Assembly (NCBI GenBank): GCA_002451235.1
Contig: DKBN01000043.1
Location: 1 to 20,864 of the forward strand
Length of the DNA: 20,864 nt
DNA from: Patescibacteria group bacterium UBA6899
GTDB taxonomy: Bacteria; Patescibacteriota; Minisyncoccia; Phycocordibacterales; UBA6899
Direction of reading: 5' to 3'
In this document: in pieces, positions 6,323 to 15,071 of the stretch
How the letters are laid out: every line of letters begins with the position of its first letter
Position numbering within the stretch: the stretch's first letter is position 1
The notes under the pieces: model-generated
Told to the model about the DNA's origin: nothing
Database searches by the model: none
The model's input: the letters and a program-made list of their open reading frames with translations, nothing else
Translations under genes and position numbers: made by a program

Positions 6323-6970
6323 ATGCGCTTCCATGTCATCACGCTTTTCCCGCATTTCGTCGAGTCGTATACGAACAATTCGATCTTGGGACGCGCGCAA
6401 GAGAAGGGGCTGATCGCAGTGAAGACATATAATCCACGCGATTTTACAAAGGATAAGTGGCATCGAGTCGACCAGCGGCCATATGGCGGAGGACCAGGCA
6501 TGGTCCTTGAAGCAGAGCCGTATCTTAAGGCAGCGATGAAGGCGAAAGGAAAGAGGACGAAACGCGTGAAGACGGTCTTTTTCGCGACAGACGGAAAACA
6601 GTTCACGAATTCGACGGCGCGCGATTGGGCGAAGAGATATGACGACATCATCTTCTTGTGCGGGCGCTACGAGGGCATCGATGCACGCGCACCGAAGATA
6701 TTGAAAGCGGAGAAGATCACCGTGGGACCGTACGTGCTCACTGGCGGAGAGGTACCTGCAATGATCGCTATCGATGCCATATCGCGGCAGATCCACGGGG
6801 TTCTCGGAAAGTTCGCTTCTGTCGAAGAGGAACGTATCGCGAGTCCGAATGTCTACACGCGACCGGAGATATTGAAATGGAAAGGGAAGAATCATCGAGT
6901 TCCGAAAGTACTTCTCATGGGCGACCACAAGAAGATTGAGGAATGGAAAACTCAAAAAAGAAAGAGATAG
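6323..6970 (+). CDS. trmD: tRNA (guanine-37-N1)-methyltransferase TrmD
   Basis: 215 aa. The start at 6323 gives the typical MRFHVITLFPHF N-terminus. The SPOUT fold signatures are present: YGGGPGMVL, FLCGRYEGIDAR and YVLTGGEVPAMIAIDAISR, which form the AdoMet-binding trefoil knot, then VYTRPEIL and VPKVLLMGDHKKIEEW. The enzyme methylates N1 of G37 in tRNA to prevent +1 frameshifting. It is shorter than the E. coli enzyme (255 aa) and stops soon after the EEW helix. Two family positions differ: the usual GDYVLxGGE is GPYVLTGGE, and the linker before YTRP is shortened, with no Asp at the place of the proposed general base (see findings). Its end overlaps msrA by 28 bp, so the two are probably co-transcribed. 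Confidence 0.95.
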   Translation: MRFHVITLFPHFVESYTNNSILGRAQEKGLIAVKTYNPRDFTKDKWHRVDQRPYGGGPGMVLEAEPYLKAAMKAKGKRTKRVKTVFFATDGKQFTNSTARDWAKRYDDIIFLCGRYEGIDARAPKILKAEKITVGPYVLTGGEVPAMIAIDAISRQIHGVLGKFASVEEERIASPNVYTRPEILKWKGKNHRVPKVLLMGDHKKIEEWKTQKRKR

Positions 6971-7509
6971 CGGTGCTTGGGGGCGGTTGTTTCTGGTGCA
7001 CAGAGGCAGTATTTCGGATGCTTCGCGGGGTAAGTTCGGTCGAGCCGGGGTATTCGGGCGGGACCAAAGATACCCCGACCTACGAGGACGTTTGTACAGG
7101 AGAAACGAAGCATGTCGAGGTCGTGCGCGTCGAATACGATCCGTCGCTCATCTCCTATCGCGAACTTCTTGCGATCTTTTTTGGATCGCATGATCCGACC
7201 TTGATGAACCGGCAGGGAAATGACGTCGGAGAGCAGTATCGTTCAGTCATATTCGTGACAAGCGATGATCAAAGAAGGGAGGCCGAAGCGTTCATCGAAG
7301 AGCTCAATGCATCGAGCGAGTTCGGAGAAAGGATCGTGACCGTCGTAGAGCCACTTCGCAACTATTATCCGGCGGAGGAGTATAATAAGGACTATTACGC
7401 GCGCAATCCGTATCAGCCGTATTGCGAGATCGTCATTAATCCGAAGCTCGAGAAGGTGAAGCAGCGGTTTGCCACGCTATTAATCGAAAGCAGTGATCAG
7501 AAGAAGTAG
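6943..7509 (+). CDS. msrA: Peptide methionine-S-sulfoxide reductase MsrA
   Basis: 188 aa. The family signature GGGCFWCTEAVF near the N-terminus carries the catalytic Cys. It is followed by VEPGYSGG, YEDVCTGETKHVEVVRVEYDP and GNDVGEQYRSVIF, and a C-terminal YCEIVINPKLEKV segment with a possible resolving Cys. The enzyme reduces methionine-S-sulfoxide in proteins using thioredoxin-type reductants. The start at 6943 lies within trmD and has only a weak AGAAGA upstream, so translation is probably coupled to trmD. A terminator follows 18 nt after the stop. Confidence 0.96.
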   Translation: MENSKKKEIAVLGGGCFWCTEAVFRMLRGVSSVEPGYSGGTKDTPTYEDVCTGETKHVEVVRVEYDPSLISYRELLAIFFGSHDPTLMNRQGNDVGEQYRSVIFVTSDDQRREAEAFIEELNASSEFGERIVTVVEPLRNYYPAEEYNKDYYARNPYQPYCEIVINPKLEKVKQRFATLLIESSDQKK

Positions 7510-7527
7510 CAATGGACACAAATACTC

Positions 7528-7552
7528 AAAAACATGCAGCCGCATGATTTTT
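7528..7552 (+). terminator. Rho-independent terminator of the trmD-msrA unit
   Basis: AAAAACATGC (7528-7537) pairs with GCATG-A-TTTTT (7542-7552) around an AGCC loop, with one bulged A and a T-tract. Confidence 0.8.
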
Positions 7553-7958
7553 GTATGATGGTATGCGCAAGGCAGTCCTTCTCCATTTGCGAGACGACAA
7601 CACAAAAAGGTGAACCCGAATAAATGGGCTTTTTTCACCGGACTTTCTGAGGGAAATGAAACCTATCTGGAAACATTCAAGCGCGAGATAAGAAAAGACC
7701 GGTGTTGATGTCCCAAACAACCCTATCTACCTACTTTACGAAGTGAATGGTACCCCACTTTTGATCCTTGTGGAGAGTGACATGGCATAGCGTGATGATC
7801 ACTCGCCTGGTTCTGTTGATGCGAAGGTCGATGCTCACTCCTCCCTGGCATGCGCTCAGGATCGGCATGGCGCATGACGTAGTACCCACCTTCCGTGTGA
7901 TGAACCACGGTTACCCACGCGTTTTCCCCAGCGTTATCCCCATGAAGTAGCTTTCTAT
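7553..7958 (+). other. Gene-poor stretch upstream of the rpoB promoter
   Basis: No convincing gene is seen on either strand. It contains paired segments: AAAAAG (7604-7609) with CTTTTT (7629-7634) around a CCC/GGG core, which competes with GGTGAA (7609-7614)/TTCACC (7634-7639); and CACCGG (7636-7641) with CCGGTG (7699-7704). A minus-strand open frame of 45 codons (7731-7868) and a longer minus-strand frame (7723-8136) with a VVHH...SEH pattern loosely like HNH nucleases are visible but unsupported by start signals. It may be a decayed gene or an unrecognised RNA. Confidence 0.4.
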
Positions 7959-7987
7959 TTGACAGCAAGAATCGAAATGGGTAGTAT
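7959..7987 (+). promoter_or_regulatory. rpoBC promoter
   Basis: A perfect -35 TTGACA (7959-7964), 17-bp spacer and -10 TAGTAT (7982-7987), the same -10 as the rpsP promoter. The expected +1 is near 7994, giving a leader of about 180 nt. Confidence 0.8.
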
Positions 7988-7993
7988 CTTAAC

Positions 7994-8174
7994 CACTTAC
8001 GTCGATTGCGTTTCGGGGGAACGTAAGCGCGAGAAACGGGGCAACGAAGCCCTACCGCGCACAACTTATCAGGGAAATTCACGAGGGAGAGCCCGAGGTG
8101 TGGGGCTCTGTGCTCTTGCGTTTCCATTTTTATCACTTAATCTCGGCAAATATGCCGAGAGGAGCACGGTCCCT
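7994..8174 (+). promoter_or_regulatory. Structured rpoB mRNA leader, candidate cis-regulatory RNA
   Basis: Several perfect or near-perfect helices follow one another: CTTACGT/ACGTAAG (7996-8002 / 8021-8027); GCGCG/CGCGC (8027-8031 / 8056-8060) enclosing GGGC/GCCC (8039-8042 / 8049-8052); AGAGCCC/GGGCTCT (8088-8094 / 8103-8109); and TCTCGGCA/TGCCGAGA (8141-8148 / 8153-8160) with an AATA loop. The Shine-Dalgarno site AGGAG (8160-8164, 10 nt before ATG) can pair fully with GTGCTCTT (8110-8117 with 8160-8167). I match it to no known riboswitch or leader family. Confidence 0.6.
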
Positions 8175-11100
8175 ATGCAAGAGATCACGAAGAAGTATTT
8201 TTCGCGGTACAAGAAGCCGCTTGCAGAGATCCCGAATCTAGTCGAGATGCAGAAGTCATCATACGACTGGTTGGTAAGGGTGGGGTTGAAGGAACTTTTC
8301 CAGGAGTTCTCTCCGATCCAAGATTATTCGAAGAAGAAGTTTGACCTCGAATTCGTCGGGTTCGAGCTTACAGAACCCCGTTTTGACGAATGGCATGCTC
8401 GCGAGAACAAGGTCTCTCTCGAGACGCCACTTCGCGTACGCGCTCGCCTCACGAATAAGACGCTGGGCACCGTGAAGGAGCAGGAGATCTTCATGGCGGA
8501 TTTCCCGGTCGCGACCGAACGCGGCACGTTCATCGTCAACGGCGTCGAACGCGTCGTCGTTCCTCAGCTTGCGCGCTCCTTCGGCATCTTTTTCACCGCG
8601 CAAGAATTGAAAACCGGACGCTTTTTCGGCGCGAAGGTCATCCCGTCTCGCGGCGCATGGATCGAGATCGAATCGGATGCAGATGAGGTGATCTGGGTCA
8701 AGATCGACCGCAAACGTAAGTTTCCACTCACGTCGCTTTTGCGGGTCTTCGGGAAGTGCGGAGATAAGGAGATATTCGACGCGGTGAAGGGCAATGAAGA
8801 ATTGAAACACGCGATCGAGAAGACCATGGCGAAGGACCCAGCCAAGACCCTCGAAGAATCATATGTCGAGATCTACCGCCGCCTCCGCGATGGCGATGTC
8901 ACCACGACACAGAACGCAAAAGAACTCATCGATGCAATGTTCGAGAAGGACCGCTACGACCTCTCCGCGGTCGGCCGTTTCCGCTTCAACAAGCGCTTTG
9001 GAAAGTCGATGACCGATAAATCGCTTGGCGAACGCTCACTCACTCTCGACGACATCATCACTACCGTCGCCAATATCGTCACCCTCAACCACACCCCTGG
9101 AGCGACCGAAGACGATATCGATCATTTGGGAAGCCGCCGCGTCCGTTACGTCGGCGAGATGCTCCAGGCAAAGCTCCGCGTCGGTATGACGCAAATGAAG
9201 CGCAACATCCAGGACCGTATGTCCACTGTCGAGGTCGACACCTCGCTTCCGATCAATTTCATCTCTCCGCGGCCCTTACAGGCGCGCCTCAAGGAATTCT
9301 TCACTACCAACCAGCTCTCGCAGCTGATGAGCCAGAAGAACATCCTCGACGAGGTCGAGCATCTTCGCACCTGCTCCGCGATGGGTCCTGGCGGACTTAC
9401 GAAAGAGCGCGCTGGGCTTGAGGTCCGCGACGTGCATACCTCGCACTATGGCCGTCTTTGTCCGATCCATACTCCGGAAGGCCCGAACATAGGCCTTGTG
9501 TTGCGTCTTTCGACTTATGCGCGCATCAACGATTTCGGCGTGATCGAGACTCCATACGTGCGCGTCAATAAAGGCGTCATCACTGGCGAGATCATGTTCT
9601 TGAACGCGCTTGAAGAGGAGCAGTACAACATCGCACACAACGGTGTGAAATATGACGATAAAGGAAAGATCTTTGAGGAAATGGTCGAGGCACGCGTCAA
9701 GGGCGAGCCAGGATTGGTGCGTCGCGATGATGTGCATTTCATCGACGTCGCAACCAATCAGGCGTATTCCGTCGCAACCTCCTTGATCCCCTTCCTCGAA
9801 CACGACGACGCGAACCGCGCATTGATGGGTTCCAACATGCAAAAACAAGCGACCCCGTGCATCATTCCCCAAGCCCCGATCGTCGCGACCGGGATGGAAC
9901 GCCGCACCGCTCTCGACTCCGGCCGCGTGATCCTTGCGCGTGAAAGTGGCGAGGTCGTCGAGGCGGATGCTAAGCATATCGCCGTCAAGGATAAGGACGG
10001 CGAGAAGCACGAATACCGCCTAGTGAATTTCCAAATGACCAATGACGCGACCTGCCATCATCAACGGCCGTCGGTGACTGTGGGCGACAAGGTGAAGAAG
10101 GGTGATGTCCTCGCAGATGCATCCACCTCGGATCGCGGTGAGCTTGCACTTGGCCAGAATCTTTTGGTCGCATTCATGTCCTGGGGCGGTGCGAACTACG
10201 AAGACGCCATCATTCTCTCCGAGCGACTGGTGCGCGAATCCATCCTCTCGTCGATCCACATCGAGAAATTTGTCGTGAATGTTCGCGATACAAAGCTCGG
10301 ACCGGAGATCACGACGCCGGATATTCCGAACGTCGGTGAGGCGAAATTAAAGGATCTCGATCATGAGGGGATCGTGCGAATCGGTGCGGAGGTCCGCCCA
10401 GGCGACATCCTGGTCGGCAAGATCACTCCGAAGGGCGAGGCGCAGCTCACTCCGGAAGAGCGGCTCTTGCGCTCGATCTTCGGCGAGAAGGCGCGCGATG
10501 TGAAGGACACCTCGCTTCGCATGGAGCACGGGAAGCGCGGCCGCGTCATCGGCGTCAAGGTCTTCTCGCGCGAGAGGGGAGACGTCCTCGAGAGCGGCAT
10601 CATCAAGCGCATCTATGTTGAGGTAGCGCAACTCCGCAACATCTCGGTCGGCGACAAGCTCGCAGGCCGCCACGGCAACAAAGGCGTCATCTCGAAGATC
10701 CTTCCGATCGAAGAGATGCCGTATATGGCGGATGGCACTCCCGTTGACGTCATTCTGACACCCTTGGGCGTCCCTTCCCGTATGAACCTGGGACAGATAC
10801 TCGAGTTTCACTTGGGGCTTGCGGCGAACGCGCATGGATACCAGGCGATCACTCCGAACTTCCTCGGTGTCACCGAAGAAGAGATCAGGCAGGAGCTCGT
10901 TTCCGCAGGATATCGTGAGGATGGCAAGATGCGCCTTTATGATGGGCGTACCGGAGAGCCGTTTGAGCAAGAGGTCGCGGTCGGATACATGTACATCCTG
11001 AAACTTCACCACATGGTCGAAGACAAGATCCACATGCGCTCGATCGGTCCGTACAGCTTGATCACCCAGCAGCCATTGGGCGGGAAGGCGCAAGGCGGAG

Positions 11101-11348
11101 GCCAGCGTTTTGGCGAAATGGAAGTATGGGCGCTCCAAGGATACGGCGCAGCGCACATCCTGCGCGAGATGCTCACCATCAAATCAGACGATATCCTCGG
11201 TCGTTCGGCCGCTTTTGACGCCATCGTCAAGGGTCGACGCATCCGCGAACCGAATCTGCCAGCGACATTCTATGTATTACTTAACAGCTTGAGAGGGCTC
11301 TCGCTCGATGTCGATCTCAAGAACGAAAGTCGTGATGAGAACGCGTGA
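8175..11348 (+). CDS. rpoB: DNA-directed RNA polymerase subunit beta
   Basis: 1057 aa. The ATG at 8175 follows AGAGGAG and starts a normal RpoB N-terminus (MQEITKKYFSRY); the frame is open further upstream, but that part lies in the leader. Conserved regions are easily read: the fork/rifampicin region QLSQLMSQKN...SAMGPGGLTKERAG (about 9303-9430), CPIHTPEGPNIGL, SWGGANYEDAIILSE, the KITPKGE segment, VGDKLAGRHGNKGVIS, and the C-terminal GGKAQGGGQRFGEMEVWAL. It is compact compared with E. coli (1342 aa), lacking its large lineage-specific insertions. It forms the catalytic core with RpoC, encoded 29 nt downstream. Several positions of the rifampicin pocket are substituted (see findings). No rplJ/rplL genes precede it here. 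Confidence 0.98.
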   Translation: MQEITKKYFSRYKKPLAEIPNLVEMQKSSYDWLVRVGLKELFQEFSPIQDYSKKKFDLEFVGFELTEPRFDEWHARENKVSLETPLRVRARLTNKTLGTVKEQEIFMADFPVATERGTFIVNGVERVVVPQLARSFGIFFTAQELKTGRFFGAKVIPSRGAWIEIESDADEVIWVKIDRKRKFPLTSLLRVFGKCGDKEIFDAVKGNEELKHAIEKTMAKDPAKTLEESYVEIYRRLRDGDVTTTQNAKELIDAMFEKDRYDLSAVGRFRFNKRFGKSMTDKSLGERSLTLDDIITTVANIVTLNHTPGATEDDIDHLGSRRVRYVGEMLQAKLRVGMTQMKRNIQDRMSTVEVDTSLPINFISPRPLQARLKEFFTTNQLSQLMSQKNILDEVEHLRTCSAMGPGGLTKERAGLEVRDVHTSHYGRLCPIHTPEGPNIGLVLRLSTYARINDFGVIETPYVRVNKGVITGEIMFLNALEEEQYNIAHNGVKYDDKGKIFEEMVEARVKGEPGLVRRDDVHFIDVATNQAYSVATSLIPFLEHDDANRALMGSNMQKQATPCIIPQAPIVATGMERRTALDSGRVILARESGEVVEADAKHIAVKDKDGEKHEYRLVNFQMTNDATCHHQRPSVTVGDKVKKGDVLADASTSDRGELALGQNLLVAFMSWGGANYEDAIILSERLVRESILSSIHIEKFVVNVRDTKLGPEITTPDIPNVGEAKLKDLDHEGIVRIGAEVRPGDILVGKITPKGEAQLTPEERLLRSIFGEKARDVKDTSLRMEHGKRGRVIGVKVFSRERGDVLESGIIKRIYVEVAQLRNISVGDKLAGRHGNKGVISKILPIEEMPYMADGTPVDVILTPLGVPSRMNLGQILEFHLGLAANAHGYQAITPNFLGVTEEEIRQELVSAGYREDGKMRLYDGRTGEPFEQEVAVGYMYILKLHHMVEDKIHMRSIGPYSLITQQPLGGKAQGGGQRFGEMEVWALQGYGAAHILREMLTIKSDDILGRSAAFDAIVKGRRIREPNLPATFYVLLNSLRGLSLDVDLKNESRDENA

Positions 11349-11377
11349 TCGAATAAGAAACTCTAAACAGTATCACT

Positions 11378-14300
11378 ATGAATCCACGAAATCCCTCCAA
11401 TGCCTTCAATGCGATCGCGATCCAGCTTGCGAGTGCCGAAAAGATCAAAGAATGGTCGTACGGTGAGGTCACCAAGCCGGAAACGATCAACTATCGCACA
11501 CAGCGATCAGAGCGCGGCGGCCTCTTCGACGAGCGCATCTTCGGTCCCGAGAAGGACTTCGAATGCTATTGCGGCAAGTACCGTGGCATCCGCTATAAGG
11601 GCATCATCTGCGAGAAATGTGGCGTCGAGATCACTCGCGCCATTGTGCGCCGCGAGCGCATGGGCCATATCGAACTCGCTGCCCCTGTATCGCACATCTG
11701 GTTCCTCCGCGGCATTCCGTCTCGGATCGGCCTTCTGCTCAATCTTCCGGTCGCAGATCTCGAGAAAGTGATCTACTTTGCTGGTTACATTGTCACGAAG
11801 GTGAACCAAAGCGAGAAGGAGAACCTCCTGCGCGAACTAGATCAAGAATACAAATCGAAGACAAAGAACCTCGATGATAAGCGATCGAAGGATAAGATGA
11901 AGGAACTCCTCTTGGCCGCAAAGCGCGAGATTGATTCTCTGGGGCGTGGCCTCATCCTCGACGAACTTACGTATCACCGTTTCTCCCTGAAGTATGGTGC
12001 AGCGTTTGAAGCGGGGATCGGTGCGGAGGCGATACACGACATGTTCAAGGAGCTCGATCTCAAGAAGCTTGAAGGTGAGCTTTACCACACGATCGAGAAA
12101 GCAGGTGCGGTCGAGCGTGCAAAGGCGTACAAGCGCCTCTCACTGGTGAAATCGATGCTCCGCTCAGGTGTACGCCCTGACTGGATGTTTCTCACCGTGC
12201 TCCCGGTCATCCCGCCCGGATTGCGACCTATGGTCGCCCTTGAAGGCGGCCGCCATGCGACCTCGGACGTCAATGATCTCTACCGTCGTGTCATCAACCG
12301 CAATAATCGCCTAAAGAAACTCCTCGAGATAGACGCTCCGGAGGTCATTCTCCGCAACGAGAAACGCATCCTCCAGGAGGCCGTTGACGCCCTGATCGAT
12401 AATTCGATCCGTCACGGTTCTTCTTCGGCTGCCATGTCGCAGGCACAGCGCCGCCAGCTCAAATCGCTCGCGGACACGCTGAAGGGGAAAGCTGGACTTT
12501 TCCGTCAGAACCTTCTTGGGAAGCGCGTTGACTACTCTGGCCGTTCTGTCATCGTCGTCGGTCCGGATCTCAAGCTCAGCCAATGCGGACTTCCGAAGCA
12601 TATGGCGCTCGAATTATTCCGCCCGTTCGTGATCGCAAAACTCCTTGAACAAGGGCTCGCTTTCAATATCCGCGGGGCGAATCGTTTGATCGACGAGGGT
12701 ATCCCGGAAGTGTGGGCAAATCTCGAAGAGGTCATCAAAGGGAAATACGTGCTTCTCAACCGCGCGCCAACCCTCCACCGCCTTGGTATCCAGGCGTTCA
12801 ATCCGACATTGATCGAAGGGAACGCCATCCAGCTTCATCCCCTGGTCTGTACCGCCTTCAACGCGGACTTCGATGGTGACCAAATGGCCGTCCATGTACC
12901 CCTCTCCGAAGAAGCACAGGCGGAAGCGCGCGAACTCATGGCAGCGAACAAGAACCTCCTGAAGCCTGGTTCGGGCGATCCGGTCACCAATCCTTCCATG
13001 GACATTGTCCTCGGCTGCTATTGGATGACGAAGATCGTCGAGGGTGAAAAGGGAGAGGGGAAGATCTTCCCGACGCCGAACAGCGCGATCACCGCGTACG
13101 ACTTCGGCCTCGTCGGTTTTCGCGCGAAGATCAAAGTGATGGGTACCGACAGTCCGAAGTACGCACCGTACGAAGGCAAACCATTCGAAACGACCGCCGG
13201 CCGCCTCCTGTTCAATTCCGTTCTCCCCAAGGACTTTCCGTATATCAATAAGGAGATCACGAAGAAGGACATCTCTGGGTTGGTCGACGACCTCATCACT
13301 CGCTATGGCATCGAAGGAACACCAGATATCCTCGATAAAATAAAGTCGTTCGGATACCGCTACGTCACGAAATCGGGCATCACTTGGAGCATCTCGGATG
13401 TGAAGGTTCCGGGAGAGAAGAAAGAGATCGTGGCGAAGGGCCGCGAAGAGGAGATGAAGGTCACAGAACAGTTCGCCGAAGGATTACTCTCCGAAGAGGA
13501 ACGCTACAGGAAGGTCATCGAGATCTGGGAGCGCGTACGCGCTGAGGTTGAGAAGAAGCTTCCGTCGACTCTGGTTAAGAACGGCCCGGTCCTCGATATG
13601 ATCACCTCCGGCGCTCGCGGGTCCCTAAAACAGGTCGCAATGATGGCAGGCATGAAGGGCCTCATCATCTCGCCGTCGGGCCGTACTATCGACTTCCCGG
13701 TCATCCCATCCTTGAAAGAGGGGCTCTCTCCCTTGGAGTATTTCATCACCACACACGGTTCGCGCAAGGGCTTGACCGATACCGCCCTCAATACCGCGAA
13801 GGCCGGGTATCTCACTCGCCGTCTTGTCGATGTCGCGCAAGATGTCATCGTGACCGAAGAGGATTGCGGCGAAAAGGAGGGCATCACCATGACAAAAGAG
13901 AACGCCTCTGGCATTGACATCACTCTAGCTCGTAACATTCGCGGGCGAGTCCTTGCAACGGACGTCGTTGGTGAAGATGGCAAGGTCATATACAAGAAAG
14001 GGGCACTCATCGGCCGAGACGACGCGCAGACCATCGACAAGGCTGGGGTCAAGGAGGTGCAGGTATTTTCTCCGCTCTCATGCAAGACGCTCCGTGGTGT
14101 CTGTCAAAAATGCTACGGATTCGACCTCGGACGCGGCCGCCTGGTCGCGATCGGAGAGACCGTCGGCATTGTTGCGGCACAAGCGATCGGAGAGCCGGGG
14201 ACGCAGCTTACTATGCGTACCTTCCACTCCGGAGGTGCGGCGGGCGAGGACATCACTATGGGTCTCCCGCGCGTCGAGGACGTCTTCGAGCGCCAGGCTC

Positions 14301-15025
14301 CAAAAGCGTCGGCCGCAGTCTCTAAGTTGGACGGAGTAGTCTCCGATATCAAGCGCGGCGAGAAAGACGATATCATCATCACGGTCTTAGGCGAGGCGGG
14401 CGGTGTGAAGAAGGAAAAGAAGGAGGTCGAGCATTCGGTCTCGTTCCGTCGCACCTCGCGCGTCAAGATCGGTGAGGAAGTGAAAGCGGGCGATCTCTTG
14501 ACCGATGGTTATGCGGACATCGAGGAGCTCTTCAAGTATGGAGGGCAGGATCGTGCGCAGCGATATGTCATCTCCGAGATCAACAAGATCTATGAGACCC
14601 AAGGCGCATCCATCTCGCGCAAGCACCTTGAGATCATTGTGCGGCAGATGTTCTCGCGCAAGAAGATCAAGGTGGCGGGTGATACGCAATTTTCCGTCGG
14701 CGATATCGTCGAAGAGGCGGAGCTCGCGGAGGAGAACGAACTCGTGAAGAGGCTCGGCAAAGAGGAGGCGAGGGGCGATGCGCTCGTCCTCGGCATCACG
14801 GAAGTGGCCCTCACAAAGGAATCGTGGATGTCGTCAGCGTCCTTCCAGAATACCTCGCGCGTCCTGATCGAGGCGGCGGTGCAAGGGAAGGTGGATCGCC
14901 TCCATGGACTCAAAGAGAACGTGATCTTGGGCCGTTTGATCCCCGCGGGGACCGGCCATCCAGCGAATCGCGTTGAACCCGAGTACGAGGAAGAGGAAGA
15001 AGAGCCTCGTCCGGAGAATGTGTAA
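11378..15025 (+). CDS. rpoC: DNA-directed RNA polymerase subunit beta'
   Basis: 1215 aa. The N-terminal zinc ribbon is intact (Cys63, Cys65, Cys78, Cys81 in CYCGKYRG...CEKC). The catalytic NADFDGDQMAVH motif (about 12860-12895) supplies the three Asp that bind the active-site Mg2+. The RAPTLHRLGIQAF and GLPKHMALELF segments, the trigger-loop region and the second zinc site (CGE...CKTLRGVCQKCYG) are present. The C-terminus ends in an acidic run (about eight Glu). The start lies 29 nt after rpoB without a recognisable Shine-Dalgarno site, so translation is presumably coupled or SD-independent. It is co-transcribed with rpoB. Confidence 0.98.
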   Translation: MNPRNPSNAFNAIAIQLASAEKIKEWSYGEVTKPETINYRTQRSERGGLFDERIFGPEKDFECYCGKYRGIRYKGIICEKCGVEITRAIVRRERMGHIELAAPVSHIWFLRGIPSRIGLLLNLPVADLEKVIYFAGYIVTKVNQSEKENLLRELDQEYKSKTKNLDDKRSKDKMKELLLAAKREIDSLGRGLILDELTYHRFSLKYGAAFEAGIGAEAIHDMFKELDLKKLEGELYHTIEKAGAVERAKAYKRLSLVKSMLRSGVRPDWMFLTVLPVIPPGLRPMVALEGGRHATSDVNDLYRRVINRNNRLKKLLEIDAPEVILRNEKRILQEAVDALIDNSIRHGSSSAAMSQAQRRQLKSLADTLKGKAGLFRQNLLGKRVDYSGRSVIVVGPDLKLSQCGLPKHMALELFRPFVIAKLLEQGLAFNIRGANRLIDEGIPEVWANLEEVIKGKYVLLNRAPTLHRLGIQAFNPTLIEGNAIQLHPLVCTAFNADFDGDQMAVHVPLSEEAQAEARELMAANKNLLKPGSGDPVTNPSMDIVLGCYWMTKIVEGEKGEGKIFPTPNSAITAYDFGLVGFRAKIKVMGTDSPKYAPYEGKPFETTAGRLLFNSVLPKDFPYINKEITKKDISGLVDDLITRYGIEGTPDILDKIKSFGYRYVTKSGITWSISDVKVPGEKKEIVAKGREEEMKVTEQFAEGLLSEEERYRKVIEIWERVRAEVEKKLPSTLVKNGPVLDMITSGARGSLKQVAMMAGMKGLIISPSGRTIDFPVIPSLKEGLSPLEYFITTHGSRKGLTDTALNTAKAGYLTRRLVDVAQDVIVTEEDCGEKEGITMTKENASGIDITLARNIRGRVLATDVVGEDGKVIYKKGALIGRDDAQTIDKAGVKEVQVFSPLSCKTLRGVCQKCYGFDLGRGRLVAIGETVGIVAAQAIGEPGTQLTMRTFHSGGAAGEDITMGLPRVEDVFERQAPKASAAVSKLDGVVSDIKRGEKDDIIITVLGEAGGVKKEKKEVEHSVSFRRTSRVKIGEEVKAGDLLTDGYADIEELFKYGGQDRAQRYVISEINKIYETQGASISRKHLEIIVRQMFSRKKIKVAGDTQFSVGDIVEEAELAEENELVKRLGKEEARGDALVLGITEVALTKESWMSSASFQNTSRVLIEAAVQGKVDRLHGLKENVILGRLIPAGTGHPANRVEPEYEEEEEEPRPENV

Positions 15026-15058
15026 GAAAAAAGTATCGATCGCGAGTTAGTTATCAGT

Positions 15059-15064
15059 TATTAG
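15059..15064 (+). promoter_or_regulatory. Possible -10 (TATTAG) for leaderless dnaG
   Basis: TATTAG ends 7 nt before the dnaG ATG, the same spacing as in the rpsP gene. No convincing -35 is present, and no Shine-Dalgarno site precedes the ATG. Read-through from rpoC is an alternative. Confidence 0.3.
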
Positions 15065-15071
15065 CTCGCCA

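Noticed and set aside
7723..8136. Minus-strand frame of 137 codons overlapping the rpoB leader
   Set aside because: No start signal is visible, and it overlaps the rpoB promoter and structured leader; the HNH-like pattern is too loose to call a gene.
7959..8174. N-terminal extension of RpoB from an ATG-less start near 7959
   Set aside because: The stretch overlaps the promoter, is unlike any RpoB N-terminus, and a clear SD-ATG is at 8160-8177.
7994..8174. rpoB leader as RNase P RNA, tmRNA, SRP RNA or a known riboswitch
   Set aside because: None of the diagnostic conserved segments of these RNAs could be found.
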